The translations under genes and the position numbers were made by a program. The notes under the pieces were generated by a model. That model did no database searches. It saw only the letters and a list, made by a program, of their open reading frames with translations, and was not told the DNA's origin. A DNA stretch of 64,000 bases, taken from positions 19,731,406 through 19,795,405 of the forward strand of contig CM073524.1 in the NCBI GenBank assembly GCA_037074615.1. Reading direction: 5' to 3'. Of this stretch, positions 21,848 to 34,357 are shown piece after piece (within the stretch, counting starts at the first letter, position 1; each line of letters starts with the position of its first letter). The DNA comes from Leucaena leucocephala (taxonomy: Eukaryota; Streptophyta; Magnoliopsida; Fabales; Fabaceae).

Positions 21848-22305
21848 AGGTCTAACTACGACCTCGGGATCTAACTGCGATCAACCGTTAGCCTCTTCAG
21901 AATCTAACTGCGACTCTAAAGCTGTTAGGATCTATCTGTGATCCTGGAGCCATGCTAGGATCTAACTGCGACCCTCCAGAATCTAACTACGATTCTGTTG
22001 TACTGTATATCTCCCGAAGATCTTAAACCAACAGACTAAGTTATAAGGTTAACCGCTTTCACCTGTTGATAACTCCATAAATAAATTTTTTAAAAATTTA
22101 TAGCCTCATATCCTTTACCCAGACTTTACTTACTTTCTCTCTTACTTAGGAGTTCCTTCTCAGCTTTCTTACTTTACTGTAGTTTACTATTGGCTATGGT
22201 CTACCCACCTGCCATTACGTTTTGCTGCTATGACCTCATCATAACTTTTCATTTTAATCTGTGCTCTAACTGCGAGCCATTCAAACTATGCTCTAACTAC
22301 GAGCA
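21848..22305 (-). repeat. Constant-loop hairpin array (element E copy)
   Basis: Eight inverted repeats at 21848-21864, 21868-21882, 21899-21917, 21927-21945, 21957-21975, 21977-21997, 22263-22277 and 22289-22305. On the sense (minus) strand each has a 7-nt loop, usually GCAGTTA or GTAGTTA, with arms that differ between units yet pair (AGGTC/GACCT, AGGATC/GATCCT, CAGAATC/GATTCTG, TGCTC/GAGCA). See findings. Confidence 0.85.
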
Positions 22306-22855
22306 ATCTGTACCAGATTCAACTCTTATCTGAAGAGTGATCTGGAAACAATTCCTTTTTACTTTTATCTACTTCTCTTTTTGTATACCATTCCTTTCAA
22401 TAGAAATGGCCCTGAGTACTGTATTCACAAGCCTATAGAAATACCTGAGTAACCTCAATCATAAATCATGTCTGAGTATCATATCATAACTTATCATCCC
22501 ATCAATTGAGACATCTATCATCCTCAATACATTCATATCATCCTCATATCATATGGTATGGGAGCAACATACTTTCTCATAACTTTCTCATCTCATATGT
22601 GTACTCATATATACTCTACCCTGCATGCACTGCAAAAGGGGAGTATCCATTCTACATAGCATACTCTAACATATGACAACTGCAAGGAGATGCAATTATC
22701 ATATCTTATGGCAACATAAGCCATATCACCATACTTTGCTCAACCATCCATCTGACATTGTAATAATCTAAGTAAGCCTTAAAACATGTTTCCTTTATCA
22801 TTTCGCCTATCATATCCTGATCATTCATCCATCTATTTTACTTAGGCTACCACGC

Positions 22856-22873
22856 TACCCTCTTACTAGGGTA
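22856..22873. repeat. TACCCT/AGGGTA hairpin (element E copy)
   Basis: Perfect 6-bp arms around a 6-nt loop. The counterpart in C is at 46898-46915. Confidence 0.7.
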
Positions 22874-23449
22874 TAGACTCAACCCTTCATTACTTTATCT
22901 TATATTGGGGAGTCACTTTATCTTTTAACTGTGGCTACCTCTTTACTATCTCTTAATTTCTTCTATATATCCATCAGTCCTAGTCTACTCTTGATCGGAC
23001 TATAGTTCCTTATTGGTCTTTCTTTTCATCCTAGCGAATTGAGTCGCCTGGATCTCATTCATCATCTTTTACTGTTACTTCTACTTTCTAGGGTATTCTC
23101 CCCTAGGTCTACTACTTCTCCGTGATGGAATCCCTCTGCTCAGGGAACATTGATCTCTTTATCTATTAATCATCACGTCTTTACCATTAGGCCATGCACT
23201 AAGATCATTCCTGGCAAATCTCATTCTAGCTTTTAGGTCTTTTATTCAGATTAGCTGAATACAACCCTTGTAACGTAGATCTACTCTTAGTTATCACATA
23301 GAGGATCTACTTTTACACATTGTCTTAAACTGATCTTTCATACCTCAGTACTTTTGTACTGTCTAGCTTACCATAAGCTATTCCAATCCTCTAGCTGATG
23401 GACTTTAGCAAGGTTGGTACCTTCATTATCACATGGCCTCTGCTATCTT

Positions 23450-23590
23450 TGTTGCGACCTGAGAACTTCATAGTTGCAACTCACATGCTCTGCGACTTTT
23501 AGTCGCGACTGTCATACGCTACTCATCATGACCTGGCATTTCTGTGTCCTTTAGTCGCGACCTATTTCTCATAACATCGCGACCTGGACT
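23450..23590 (-). repeat. GTCGCGAC cluster in element E interior
   Basis: Exact GTCGCGAC or TCGCGAC cores lie near 23502, 23555 and 23577, with CpG-decayed relatives (TTGCGACC, CATGACC) between them. This places the motif inside a gypsy-type interior as well as in LTRs. Confidence 0.65.
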
Positions 23591-23835
23591 CCTTTCAGCC
23601 ATAATATAAATTTTAACGCTCAAGGGTTTGACTAACCCTAACTATCTTGTATATGTTTTCTCTACTTCCTACTTTTAAAACCTGTAATCATACTCATTCT
23701 TATATAGAGGCAACATACTAGGTATAGGGTAGCTCAATAGTGTGCATACTGGACAACACAATCCAATCACATACAGGATTTATCCATTCATTAGCCAGTG
23801 GAAACAGAACACAATTAAACTCGTACCTTAATTTG

Positions 23836-24526
23836 GCGCAGGAGACTTTCTTATCTCATTGCCAGTCAGGGCATATACTATTCCCTGAGTCAGGTATCTT
23901 TCACCTGTTGTGTTCTGTGGACACTCCCTAGCATAATGTCCAGGCTTTCAACACCTATAGCATAACCCTTGACCTATTGGACATGGCCTCGTACCATGGT
24001 CTCGACCACAGTTCCTACATACATTAGGCCTTGGTTGCCTACTAACTTCTCTTGACTCACTACCTGGCCTACTTCCCTATCTCTTATTAACTTCTAACCC
24101 ATATGCTGGCCTATTTCTCTTCTTACTGTTCCCTCTTAAGGAACCTGGTGGCATCATTTTCAATGGTACTGATGTAGCAGGCTCACTCCTTTTTGGATAT
24201 TGCACATTCTTCTCTATGATCCTGCATACCTCTACTGCTTCATTAAACCTTCGTATTTGTCTAGGAAAAACCTTCTCCTTTAGTGTAGGGTTTAACCCAT
24301 GAGTTAACTTCTCAGTGGTCCACCTCTCATCATTCATACAGTTTAGGTAAGTGGAATATCGTGAAAGACGAATGAACCTAGCAAGATAATCATCAAAGGG
24401 TTCTTGCTCACCCTGCTATAATATTAAGAATTATGCTTCACGTTCATCCGTTACTGACTGTGGAAAATATTTCTCGTTGAACTGCTCAAGAAATACCTCC
24501 CATGTAAGTGAAATATTTCTTGAGTG
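23836..24526 (-). pseudogene. Ty3/gypsy gag, C-terminal part with two zinc knuckles (element E)
   Basis: This continues, in frame on the minus strand, the gag split by S3. From right to left it holds the end of the Retrotrans_gag domain (the Trp-Glu-x-Phe-Leu-x-x-Phe-Asn region, then the Pro-Phe-Asp-Asp-Tyr region), a basic linker, and two knuckles. The first is CRNCGRDHGTRPC (23981-24019, CX2CX3HX4C). The second is a CX2CX4HX4C knuckle (23921-23962) with an internal TGA at 23948-23950. Further stops are at 24431-24433 (TAA) and 24416-24418 (TAG). After the knuckles a Tyr-Ala-Leu-Thr linker, usual before a gypsy protease, is visible, but no protease follows. Confidence 0.82.
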
Positions 24527-24531
24527 CAGAA

Positions 24532-27500
24532 TGTAACATCCCGATTTTTGGTCTAGGAGAACTGGGAAGTAGTCTGATATGGGCAGGCTGCTAAACCCGT
24601 AGTCCTAGGGTGGTAATCTGATATGGGCGGATCACTTAGCTGTATTTTGTAGGAATCCGAGGGATGAGCTAAGTCCTTTAGGATTTAAAGATGAGTTAAG
24701 TCTTTAACCTACAGAATCGGGACAGTTCACCTAGGTTCAAAATGAGGAATGTGAGGAATGTCCTAAGTCTTAAGCCTGGGAATTCTGCAGGTAGCTTGAT
24801 ATGGGCTGGCTCCTGTGTAAGATAACCTGATATGGGCGGGTTGTCGAGCTTTTCAATTAACGATGACTCCCGAAGAGTTTAAGGGATGAGTTATTGAAAG
24901 AGAATTTCTAGACCTTAAGATGAGGGATGAGAAGATGATAAATGAGGCCAGAAAGAGAATGCAGGGCCATAATCATAATTATGGGAAAGATCGGGCTGGT
25001 AGCCGATGAGTACCATATTTTGCCAGAAAATAGAGAAAATTATGCTGATCATTTCACTGAACTGTGAAATGTGCATACGAGGTCTCTACGAGTATGAAAG
25101 AATTATGGAAAGTTTAAGGACAAAAAGGTGGGGTCCTTAAGTGTAATTTTAGCCAAATAAAAAGGGACTTAAATGAAAAGAAGAAAAGTTTCTTGGGGCT
25201 AAAGTGTAATTAAAGAAAGTCAGGCCAGAAGTGGTTTGGACTGTCCGACGGCATTTCAGTCCCAAATTTCACCGGTAGAGAGAGCAAGGGACGCTCGGTA
25301 ATCTGGCTTAATACAGGAATTTTTGAAGACTCCAGATAGCCAGAAATGGACTGATCGTCCAAAAGTTATAAAAATTCATACCGGATATCCTAGATTTCAG
25401 ATCTAGGTGAGAAAATACAGGATGATGCATCTTTTTGGGGCGGATGTCAGGAAACTGACAGAATACCGATAGGAGGCCTATAGACAAAGTTATTCGCAAA
25501 TTAGAAAATCCAGACGGGAGTGTGAGGCCTCCGGGTATCCGATAGGGAAATTTATCGGTATTTGAAAAGGGACTGAATGAGTTCGGATAACCTCGGTCAG
25601 ATGACTGATATGACTCACAGGGATGCCTGAACACCGCAGGCCAGTGTATAGGACAGAAGGAGCCGGTGTCCGGATATGTGTATAAACGGTGAATAATAGA
25701 TAAAATATTCAATAATTATTAACAGGGGAAGATTCCTCGTAATGCGTGCCATGAAGGTAATGGACCCTGAGAGGCCCAATAATGGAGCCAACAAGGCCCA
25801 GTAAGACACTTGGACTGATAGGTGGGCCAGTGTCCGGCAGAACCCCGGAAAAGTGCGAAATTACGAAAATGCCCCTGTGTTGTACTGAAGGGGTAGTAGA
25901 TGTATGAGGGCATTTTGGTTATTCTGGACAGGCCCAGGATGCCAAGGCACATACAGATAAAGTTACTTAGAGTCAGTATATGCCCTGACAGAGTACAGAA
26001 GGGTGTGAAATGACGATTTTACCCTTAGGGTTAAAATAGCGCAAGAAAGGGCACCCAAGGGTATTTTGGTAATTTGCCAAGGGATGTTTCTTGGGAATCG
26101 AGCCATCAGAGTACTTGAGCTTGATCAGGATCCAAGATAACATTCCCAGAGCCCAAAAACGTAGGCCCAGTGATATGTGGGAAAAAGTGGCATTAAAATA
26201 CTATTTTAATGCTGTTTCAATAAAGTAAAGTTACTCGGTAGGCACGATAACCGAGGAGGTGATCAGATAAAGTCTGGGACTTATCTGGATAGCATTGGAA
26301 GGCGTGAAAGGTCCCTTCCAGATGCCACATGGCGTCATCTTAGAGGTAGAAGAAAAGTTAAGGACACATGGCACTGATCTAAAGGAAGCAGATAAAGCTA
26401 AGGACACGTATTACGGTGCAAGACTCTGGACCGGAGAGTCAGCAGGCTAAGTCAGCTGATGAGGTATCTCAGGTTTTAGACATGTGAGAAATGTGCTGCT
26501 GAGGTGTTCGCTGAGGTGTCCCGGTGAGGTGTCCTGGATGATGCAGTAAAAAGGAATAAAAGAAAATAGGAAATTCCAGGAAAAACCATGACCACATGTT
26601 CAGATGGCTTCAAAATTACAGGAATGCCATTGAAGGAAACTATAAATACCCCCTCCCCCTCCCATTTCATGCATCCCATGGTTTTGGGTAAGAAAGAGAG
26701 AGAAAGAAGAGAGAGAAGGAGAAAGAAAGAAAGAAAGGAAGGAAGTTCTGGTGGAGCTGGAAGCAGTATAGAGATAGTAGAGTTCTCCTAAGCTTTTGAG
26801 GTAGTAACTAATCCTAGCTTATATGTAATGGCTTTGTGATTTGATATGCTATTGTTTGGTTGGATTGGTGTCTTATATGTTATGCTTGAAGCTCTACTAC
26901 ATAATGCTATGATCATATGTTATTATTGAGTATGGAAGCACGCGGCATACTTATCTGTACACAATCACAAGCAAGCACTATCACACTGCATTACATATAC
27001 TGTTATGATTATTACTACTGAGATTCCCCCGAATCTCATTCCCCATATCTAACCCATTACAGGGAGATTATGTTGAAGTGAATTTTAAGAATTTAGAGAG
27101 ACGCCGTTATGCTGCCGAATTAAAGACTGAACATCAGAATATGATAAGTACTGTGTACGTAGTGCTGTCTAAGGAGGCTGGAAGTGAGTGGACCTAGCCG
27201 GTTCATCCAGTCTTTCCTGGGTACTTACGTAGAATGGTAGTTCTCATAAGAGAATTACCGAATCAGTACGGTTCAGTTCTTTGTACAGATGAAGCCTAGC
27301 GGTTATGTTGTCGGATTTTAGGCAGGAAAAGATGTAATAGAAATATGAGAATTTTGTGTATGCCTTGTTATATGACATTTTGTTATTTAATAATAAATAT
27401 TGTTTGGCATGTTCAATTTGTGAATGAGAAATGAAAAGAGAAATTCGCAGGTCCTGAGGTAGCAGTGTTCTGGCCTCAGTTTGACCTAGTAAACGAAGGA

Positions 27501-27729
27501 GTTTGGCTATGAAATTTGGCAGGCTAGTCGTACACATCTGGGGCATTACGTGGATAGGTAATAAGCCTCATTTGGATGTGTAGAACGAGATAAATTAATT
27601 TTCAAATTAAGGGTCCAAAATAAGGAACTTAAGAGTAAAATTTTGAATTTCTGGGCTTAAGTTAAGATATAATCAAGCTAATGTTGCTTCCGCAAGTGTA
27701 CTCTGAGGAGTCTAAGGGAGGATGTTTCA
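24532..27729 (+). mobile_element. Solo LTR S3 (gypsy-type, 3.2 kb) inside element E gag
   Basis: TGTAACATCC to GGATGTTTCA with perfect TSD CAGAA (24527-24531 and 27730-27734). TATA box at 26641-26648, GA-rich leader at 26690-26745, conserved hairpin at 27020-27037, conserved block at 27140-27270. Removing S3 rejoins the gag frame without a gap. Confidence 0.94.
26641..26648 (+). promoter_or_regulatory. TATA box of solo LTR S3
   Basis: TATAAATA followed by a C-rich run, then about 45 bases later a (GA)n-rich stretch (26690-26745) typical of the leader in this subfamily. Confidence 0.65.
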
Positions 27730-27734
27730 CAGAA

Positions 27735-28278
27735 TCACTTCTGTATTCCTCCACCACCTATCCGTATCTTTTTCTAGCTTGTAAACTGCCAGCTGGGCCT
27801 TTCTTTCAGTAGGGCAATCTAAAATCTTAAAGATTTTCTCTAACTGGCTAACCCAATCCTCAGCTACTTGGGTGTCAAAAGTCCCTTCAAATATGGGAGG
27901 ATTAAACTTATGGAATCGTTCCATCCATGTTTACAGACTTTCCTGGTTATTGTTATTTCCTATAGACCCCTGATGTCTATTTATTCCAGTCTGCTCATGA
28001 TTTGGCTGAGGTTCAGGTTCTACATTATTTTCTGGTACCACCTCCTTCTCAGACTGTTGTAATCTTGTAACAGCAGCAGCAACCGCCGTAGCGATAACAA
28101 CATCTCGTTCTTGATCTTGGTGACTCTGGGTTGCTCGCATCTCATCTATTGCATGCTGTTGCTGTTCTAGCCTATCTAGAATAACTTGCATAGGGTCTAT
28201 CTGACTATTAGTACCCTCTTCCCGAGGCTCTACCACTCCGGGTCTAACCGTTCTTCTTGTATTAACCATGACTTCCAC
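27735..28278 (-). pseudogene. Ty3/gypsy gag, N-terminal part (element E)
   Basis: Starts at a methionine at 28278, or more likely at 28269 (Met-Val-Asn-Thr-Arg-Arg), a common start for plant gypsy gag. A Gln/Glu-rich N-terminal region of roughly 110 residues is followed, after a break near 27930, by the Retrotrans_gag domain start: the FNPPIFEG motif, AEDW about 12 residues later, then DRWWR just before the S3 insertion. This domain forms the capsid of Metaviridae-type particles. The protein is broken by one stop or frameshift near 27925-27931 and by S3. Confidence 0.85.
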
Positions 28279-28384
28279 TTTTTTTTCTAGAATTGGGAAA
28301 TCCTGTCATATATATGCACACATGTAAAACATTTAGGATAACCCATACCACATACCACACATCTTAACTATTTCAGAGCATCAC

Positions 28385-28476
28385 TGAGCCAGAACCTTCT
28401 GTTCCGTGCCAGAATCTTATGCCCTGAACCAGAGCCATTTCTGGTCTATACCAGAACCTTCTCCTCTGATATCAAA
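28385..28476 (-). promoter_or_regulatory. Element E leader repeats and primer-binding site
   Basis: On the minus strand TGATATCAGAGG (28465-28476) lies directly after the LTR, a degenerate tRNA-iMet site. The flanking 28385-28460 contains four spaced copies of a CCAGAAYCTT-like word (plus strand), the counterpart of the leader repeats in C at 15047-15110. Confidence 0.65.
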
Positions 28477-30650
28477 ATGAAACATCCTTACTTTTGTATG
28501 TCTTAGGGACCATTTGGTAGCATTTAGAACCACTTTCAAGGTCATTGAAGTCCAATTTCTCAATCTAGAGTTTTACTCTTATCGAGTACTGTTGACTATA
28601 AAAATTCCAGATGAGTGACCTGATTCCAAAAATCATAACTAATTCTACAAAAATCAAAATGAAGTGGTTCAAATTTTTAATTGAAGCTAACTCAATTATA
28701 TTTCAGGGAAAAATAACTCGTTCGCCATTCATTGACCGAGTCAACGTCAGTCAATGTCACAACTTTACTGTTCATCCAACATTTTTCTCCTGAATCCAGC
28801 ATTCTGGTCCCAACTTTGATAATTTATATCTCCATGTGTAGACATCCAAATGAGACTTTTTATATATCAAATTGAAGCTTGGTATGTATACTATCTACCA
28901 TAAAACTTTCATACATTTATTCATCCATTTACTATTTTTAATTATTTATCAAACATAACCTTATCACCACGTGTTATTGTTCATAGTGGCAATTTCCAGT
29001 ATTCAACTTTGCAAACATATGCATACATCCATCATATATCAGTCAAACATGCCAAACAATACTTATTATTAATTAGTAAGTTGTTTTACATCTGGGTATG
29101 TACAAAATTTCCCATATCTCTATTACATCTTTTTCTGCCTGAAATCCGGCAGCATAACCGCTACGCTTCATCTTCAGAAAGTAACTGATCTTGTACCGAT
29201 TCGGCAATTCCCGTGAGAACTACCATTCTACGTAAGTACCCAGGAAATACTAGATAAACCGGCTAGTTCCACTCACTTCCAGCCTCCTTAGACAGTACCT
29301 ACGTACACAGTACGTATCAGCTGCTCTCTTTATCTTGTCATAATTTCGGCAGCATAACGACGTCTCTTAAAATTTCCAAAATTTACTTTGGCATAACCTC
29401 CCCTGTAATAGTTTACTTATTGGGATGAGATCCGGGGGAATCTCAGTAGCAACAATCATAACAATATATGTAATGCAGAGTGACAGTGCTTGCTTGTGAT
29501 TGTGTACAGATAAGTATGCTGCGTGCTTCCATACTCAATAACATATGATCATAGCATTGCAGTAGAGCTTTAGGCATAACATATAAGACAACAATCCAAC
29601 CAAACAATAGCACAACAAATCACAAAGCCATTACATAAAAGCTAGGATTAGTTGCTACCTCAAGAGCTTAGCAGAACTCTACTATCTCTATACTGCTTCC
29701 AGCTCCGCCAGAACTTCCTTTCTTTCTTTCTTCCTCTCACTTTCTCTCTCTAGCACTTCCTCCTCTCTCTTAAAGGGCTCTTGGCCGTGCATAATGAAGA
29801 GCAAGGGGGTATTTATAGTTTTGGTCAATGGCATTCTTGTAATTTTGAAGCCATCTGATCCTGTGGTCCTGGTTTTTCTGGAATTTCCTATTTTTCTTTA
29901 TTTCTTTTACTGCATCATGCATGACATCGTCTCAAGGCCACCTCATGGGACACCTCATTGCCACATTCTTCACATGTCATAATTCCTGGACACCCCATCA
30001 GCTGACTCAGCAGTTCCAGTCCAATCCAGTACCGGTCCGATCCGATTTTCCACAAACTGGACTCACCGACTAAGATTGTGTCATATGTCCTTAACTTTTC
30101 TTCTCCCTCTAAGATGATGCCATGTGGCATCTGGAAGGGACCTTTCACGCCTTCCAATGCTATCCAGATAAGTCCAGGACTTTATCTGATCACCTTCTCG
30201 GTTATTGTGCCGACCGAGTAACTTTACTTTATTAAAACAGCATTAAAATAGTATTTTAATGCCACTTTTTCTCACATACTTCATGGGCTACGTTTTTGGG
30301 CCTTGGAATATTATCTTGGGTCTCTGATCAAGCTCAAGTACTCTGATGGCTCGATTCCCAAGAAACAGCCCTTGGCAAATTACCAAAATACCCTTGAGTG
30401 CCCTTTCTTGCGCTATCTTAACCCTAAGGGTAAAATTGTCATTTTACACCTTTCTGTACCCTGTCAGGGTATATACTGACTCTAAGTAACTTTATCTATA
30501 TGTTCCTTGGCTCCTGGGCCTGTCCAGAATGACCAAAATACCCTCCATTCATCTATTACTCTTTAGTACAACACAGGGGCATTTTCGTAATTTTGCACTT
30601 TTCCGGGGTTCTGCCGGACACTGGCCCACCTATCAGTCCAAGGGTCTTAC

Positions 30651-32880
30651 TGTAACATCCCAATTTTTAGGCCTAGAGATGCAGAGATAGCCTAAGATTA
30701 AGAGGCTACTATACCCCTTTTTAGCAGAAGTCCCAGAGGAACGTGAAGAGTTTCAGGGATTGAGCTGCGAGTAAGTAAAGGTACGGGGGCTTATGTGTAA
30801 ATAGTGGAAGTCCCAAGGGGTAGATGGCCATTTGGGATGATGTAAAGGTCAAAGGATGTGGAGTTGAGAGCTGACCATTTAGGTCGCGACAAGAGAGCGG
30901 TATGGTCGCGACTAATGGTTACAGAAAGAATTATACGCGACGAGAAAGCAGTGTGGTCGCGACTAAGAAGTAGTTACGTCGTGACTAATAATGGCAGAAA
31001 GGTTTAGACGCGACTGAATGATGTGTGTGTGGACGCGACTAATAGGTAAAATGGGCTGGTTGCGACTGGAAAATGTTATGGTCGCGACTAGATTGTGTTG
31101 TGATCGCGACGAAAGACTGTTATGGTCGAGACTAAAGAATGTTGTGGTCGCGACTAGAGAATGCTGTGGTCGCGACTAATGAGCACAGAAGGTGTTAAGT
31201 CGCGATGAGATGATGATGAGGTCGCGACTAGTGGCTAAAGTAGTGCCAAGCTTACGGGCCATGAGTGGAGAAGGTCCAAATGAGATAGTTACCCGGTTAG
31301 AGATAGACCGGAGGCAGGAGGCCAGATACAGGAAAGGTTATCTGAAGACCATGAGGTAGACTGATAAGGTATCCTCATGGGACCCACAAGATGCCACATG
31401 GCATTAAAGTAATGGTTCAGTAGAGTAAAGTTACTCAGTTGGCATGAAAATCGAGGAAGTGATCAGATAAGTCTGGGACTTATCTGGATAGCATTGGGAA
31501 GCGTGCAAGGTCTTTTCCAGTAGCCACATGGCTCTAGTCTGGAAAAAGCAGATAAAGCTGAGGGCACGCATTATGAGGCAGGAGACTGGACCGATGAGTC
31601 AGCATGCTGAGGTGTCCAGGAATTGAGACATGTGATAAATGTGGCGCTGAGGTGGCATGCTGAGGTGTCCCGATGATGTCATGCATGATGCAGTAAAGGA
31701 GGAATTAAAGAAAATAGGAAAATCCAGGAAAAACCAGGACTGCAGGATCAAAGTTCATGGTAATTACGGAATTGCCATTGAAGGCAATTATAAATACCCC
31801 CTTGGCTCATTTGCATTCACGCATGGCAAGGGAGAAGGGAGAGAAAGAAGAGAGAGAAGGAGAAGGAAGGAAGAGAGAAAGGAGAAAAGGAAGAAAGGAA
31901 GTTCTGGCGGAGCTGGAAGCAGAATAAGGATAGTGGAGCTCTGCTAAGCTAGCCAGGTAGTAACTAATCCTAGCTTTTATGTAATGGCTTTGTGATTTGA
32001 TGTGCTATTGTTTGGTTGGATTGTTGTCTTATATGTTATGTCTGAAGCTCTGCTATAATGCTATGATCATATGTTATTAAGCATGGAAGCACGCAGCATA
32101 CTTATCTGTACACAATCACAAGCAAGCACTGTCACTCTGCATTACATATATTATTATGATTATTGCTACTGAGATTCCCCCGAATCTCATCCCCATACAT
32201 AACCCATTACAGGGAGGTTATGCTGAAATAGATTTTGAGAAAGCCAGGAGACGCCGTTATGCTGCCGAAGTAAAGACTGAACATCAGTATATGATAAGTA
32301 TTGTGTACGTAGTGCTGTCTAAGGAGGCTAGAAGTTAGTGGACCTAGCCGGTTCATCTAGTCTTTCCTGGGTACTACGTAGAATGGTAGTTCTTATGAGG
32401 GGATTACCGAATCAGTACAGTTCAGTTCTTTGTACAGATAAAGCGTAGCAGTTGTGCTGTCGGAGTTTAGGCAGAAAGAGATGTAATAAAGACAGAAAGA
32501 TTATGTATATGTCTTGTTGTGTATGCCATGTTGTATGACATTATGTTATTTAATGATAAATATTGTTTGGTATATACAATTTATGTATGTTAAATTAAGA
32601 GGGAAATTCGCAGGTCCTGAGGCGGCAGTATTCTGACCTCAGTTTGACCTAGTTAGCGGAGGAGTCTGGCCACGAGATTTAGTGAGCCGGTAGTACACAT
32701 CTGGGGCATTCCGTGGATAGGTATTAAGCCTCATTTGGATATGTAGAAGGTGAGAAATCAGTTCTCAAAGTACAGGTTTAGAGTAAGGAACTTAGGAGTA
32801 AAAGTTCAATCTCTGGACTTAGGTACAGCTATTATTGCTTCCGCAAGTGTACTCTGAGGAGTATAAAGGAGGATGTTTCA
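30651..32880 (+). mobile_element. Solo LTR S4 (gypsy-type, family II, 2.23 kb)
   Basis: TGTAACATCC to GGATGTTTCA with TSD CTTAC (30646-30650 and 32881-32885). GTCGCGAC array 30880-31235, TATA box 31789-31796, GA-rich leader 31826-31895, hairpin 32171-32188, conserved block 32300-32420. Colinear with S2 and S9. Confidence 0.94.
30880..31235 (+). repeat. GTCGCGAC array in solo LTR S4
   Basis: About 16 units of a GGTCGCGACTA-like motif, the same array as in S2 read in sense. Variants again concentrate at the CpGs (GTCGTGAC, GTTGCGAC). Confidence 0.85.
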
Positions 32881-34357
32881 CTTACTGGGCCTTTGATGGC
32901 GCCATTATTGGGCCTTTCAGGGTCCATTACCTTCATAGCACGCATTACGAGGAATCTTCCCCTGGCCATGTTCCTCGAATATTTTAACTATTATACACCG
33001 TTTATATACATCTCCGAACACCGGGTCCTTTTACCAGATACACTGGTCTACTGTGTTCAGGCATCCCTGTGAGTCATAACAGTCATCTGACTGAGGTCAT
33101 CCGAACTCATTCAGTCCCTTTTCAAATACCAATAAATCTCCCTATCGGATACTCGGAGGCCTCACACTCCCGTCTGGATTTTCTAATTTGCGAATAACTT
33201 TTTCTACAGGCCTCCTATCGGTATTCTATCAGTTTCCCGACATCCGCCCCATTAGGACGTATCATCCTGTATTTTCTCACTTAGATCTGAAATCTAGGAT
33301 ATCCGGTAGGAATTTTTATAACTTTTGGACTATCAGATCAATTCTGGCTATCTGGAGTCTTGAAAAATTCCTGTATTAAGCCAGATTACCGAGCGTCACT
33401 TGTTCTCTCTACCGGTGAAATCTGGGACTGAAATGCTTTCGGACAGTCCAAACCACTTCCGGCCTGACTTTCTTTAATTATAATTTAGCCCCAGGGAACT
33501 TTTCTTCTTTTCATTTAAGTCCCTTTTTACTTAGTTAAAATTACACTTAAGGACCCCACATTTTTGTCTACTTTTCCTTTTTGTCCTTAAACTTTCCATA
33601 ATTGCACTTAAGTCCTTCCATTTCCTTTCTTTACTTTACTAGGTCTAGGGGCATTATTGTCTTTTCATATCTTACCAGAGTATTCTCTGACCCTGGTTAA
33701 CTATCCAGATAACCTTTCTTGACTGTCTAACCTTAGCCAAATAACCAAAATACCCTTTACTCATTCTTCAGTTATTCTATAACATAAGGGCATTTTCGTC
33801 ATTTTGCACATTTTTCCCGGACACCGGCCCCTCTTACCACTGAACTGATATTATGGGCCTGGGCCTTCCCTGGTGTCACTATGGGCCTTAGAAAACACTG
33901 TATGGCCTCTGGCCATAGTCCGATCATCTCTATTCGGACTGCTCTTCCTTTACCGATTATAACTGTAAATTCCCATCTTCGAGAATTTTTACAGAAAAAT
34001 CGAGACCTCAAATCAAAATTCTGTGTCGCATCATTCAATCCGGAATCCTTTTCTCTATCTCCCGGTATTTTCAGATATTTTATCTAGACTGGGCTATTTT
34101 TGCCTGAAAGTACGCTCCCGCGCACACTTTTCAAAAAGGACCATTTTACCTTGGTCACATTTCTAATTCTTTCATACACATAGAGACCTCATATGCACAT
34201 TTCACAGTTCAGTGAAATGATCAGCATAATTTTCTCTATTTTATGGAAAAATATGGTACTCATCGGCTACCAGCCCAATCTTTCCCATAATTACGATTAT
34301 GCCCTTGAATTCTCCTTCTGGCATCTCTAGGCCTAAAAATTGGGGTGTTACAAGAGC

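Larger units (their letters stand above)
21557..23830 (-). mobile_element. Element E non-coding interior
   Basis: Homologous in reverse complement to C (46400-48200) and to parts of A. No coding seen. It contains the hairpin array at 21848-22305, the TACCCT hairpin at 22856-22873 and a small GTCGCGAC cluster at 23450-23590. Confidence 0.75.
21298..34352 (-). mobile_element. Element E: gag-only gypsy-type element (TR-GAG-like)
   Basis: Minus-oriented. The 5' LTR is at 28478-34352, the PBS at about 28465-28476, gag at 28278 leftwards, then about 2.3 kb of non-coding interior shared with C, then only 259 bp of the 3' LTR (21298-21556). The TSD AGAGC is perfect (21293-21297 and 34353-34357). The gag frame runs into the usual linker before protease and then stops being protein-like, so protease, RT and integrase are absent. 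Known gag-only LTR elements (TR-GAG) have this design. Solo LTR S3 interrupts gag and S4 interrupts the 5' LTR. Confidence 0.88.
28478..34352 (-). mobile_element. Element E 5' LTR (interrupted by S4)
   Basis: TGAAACATCC at 28478 to GGTGTTACA at 34352, about 3.6 kb without S4. TATA box at 29810-29817, hairpin with one mismatch at 29427-29444, conserved block at 29190-29310. The part after S4 (32886-34352) is rich in degenerate GACCAAAATGCCC and ACTTAAGTCC words. No genes. Confidence 0.9.

Noticed and set aside
25308..25952. Overlapping minus-strand frames of 64-134 codons in S3, and 33188-33379 and 49450-49800 elsewhere
   Set aside because: All fall in the same LTR segment with the other strand transcribed; they share sequence because the LTRs do, and match no family.
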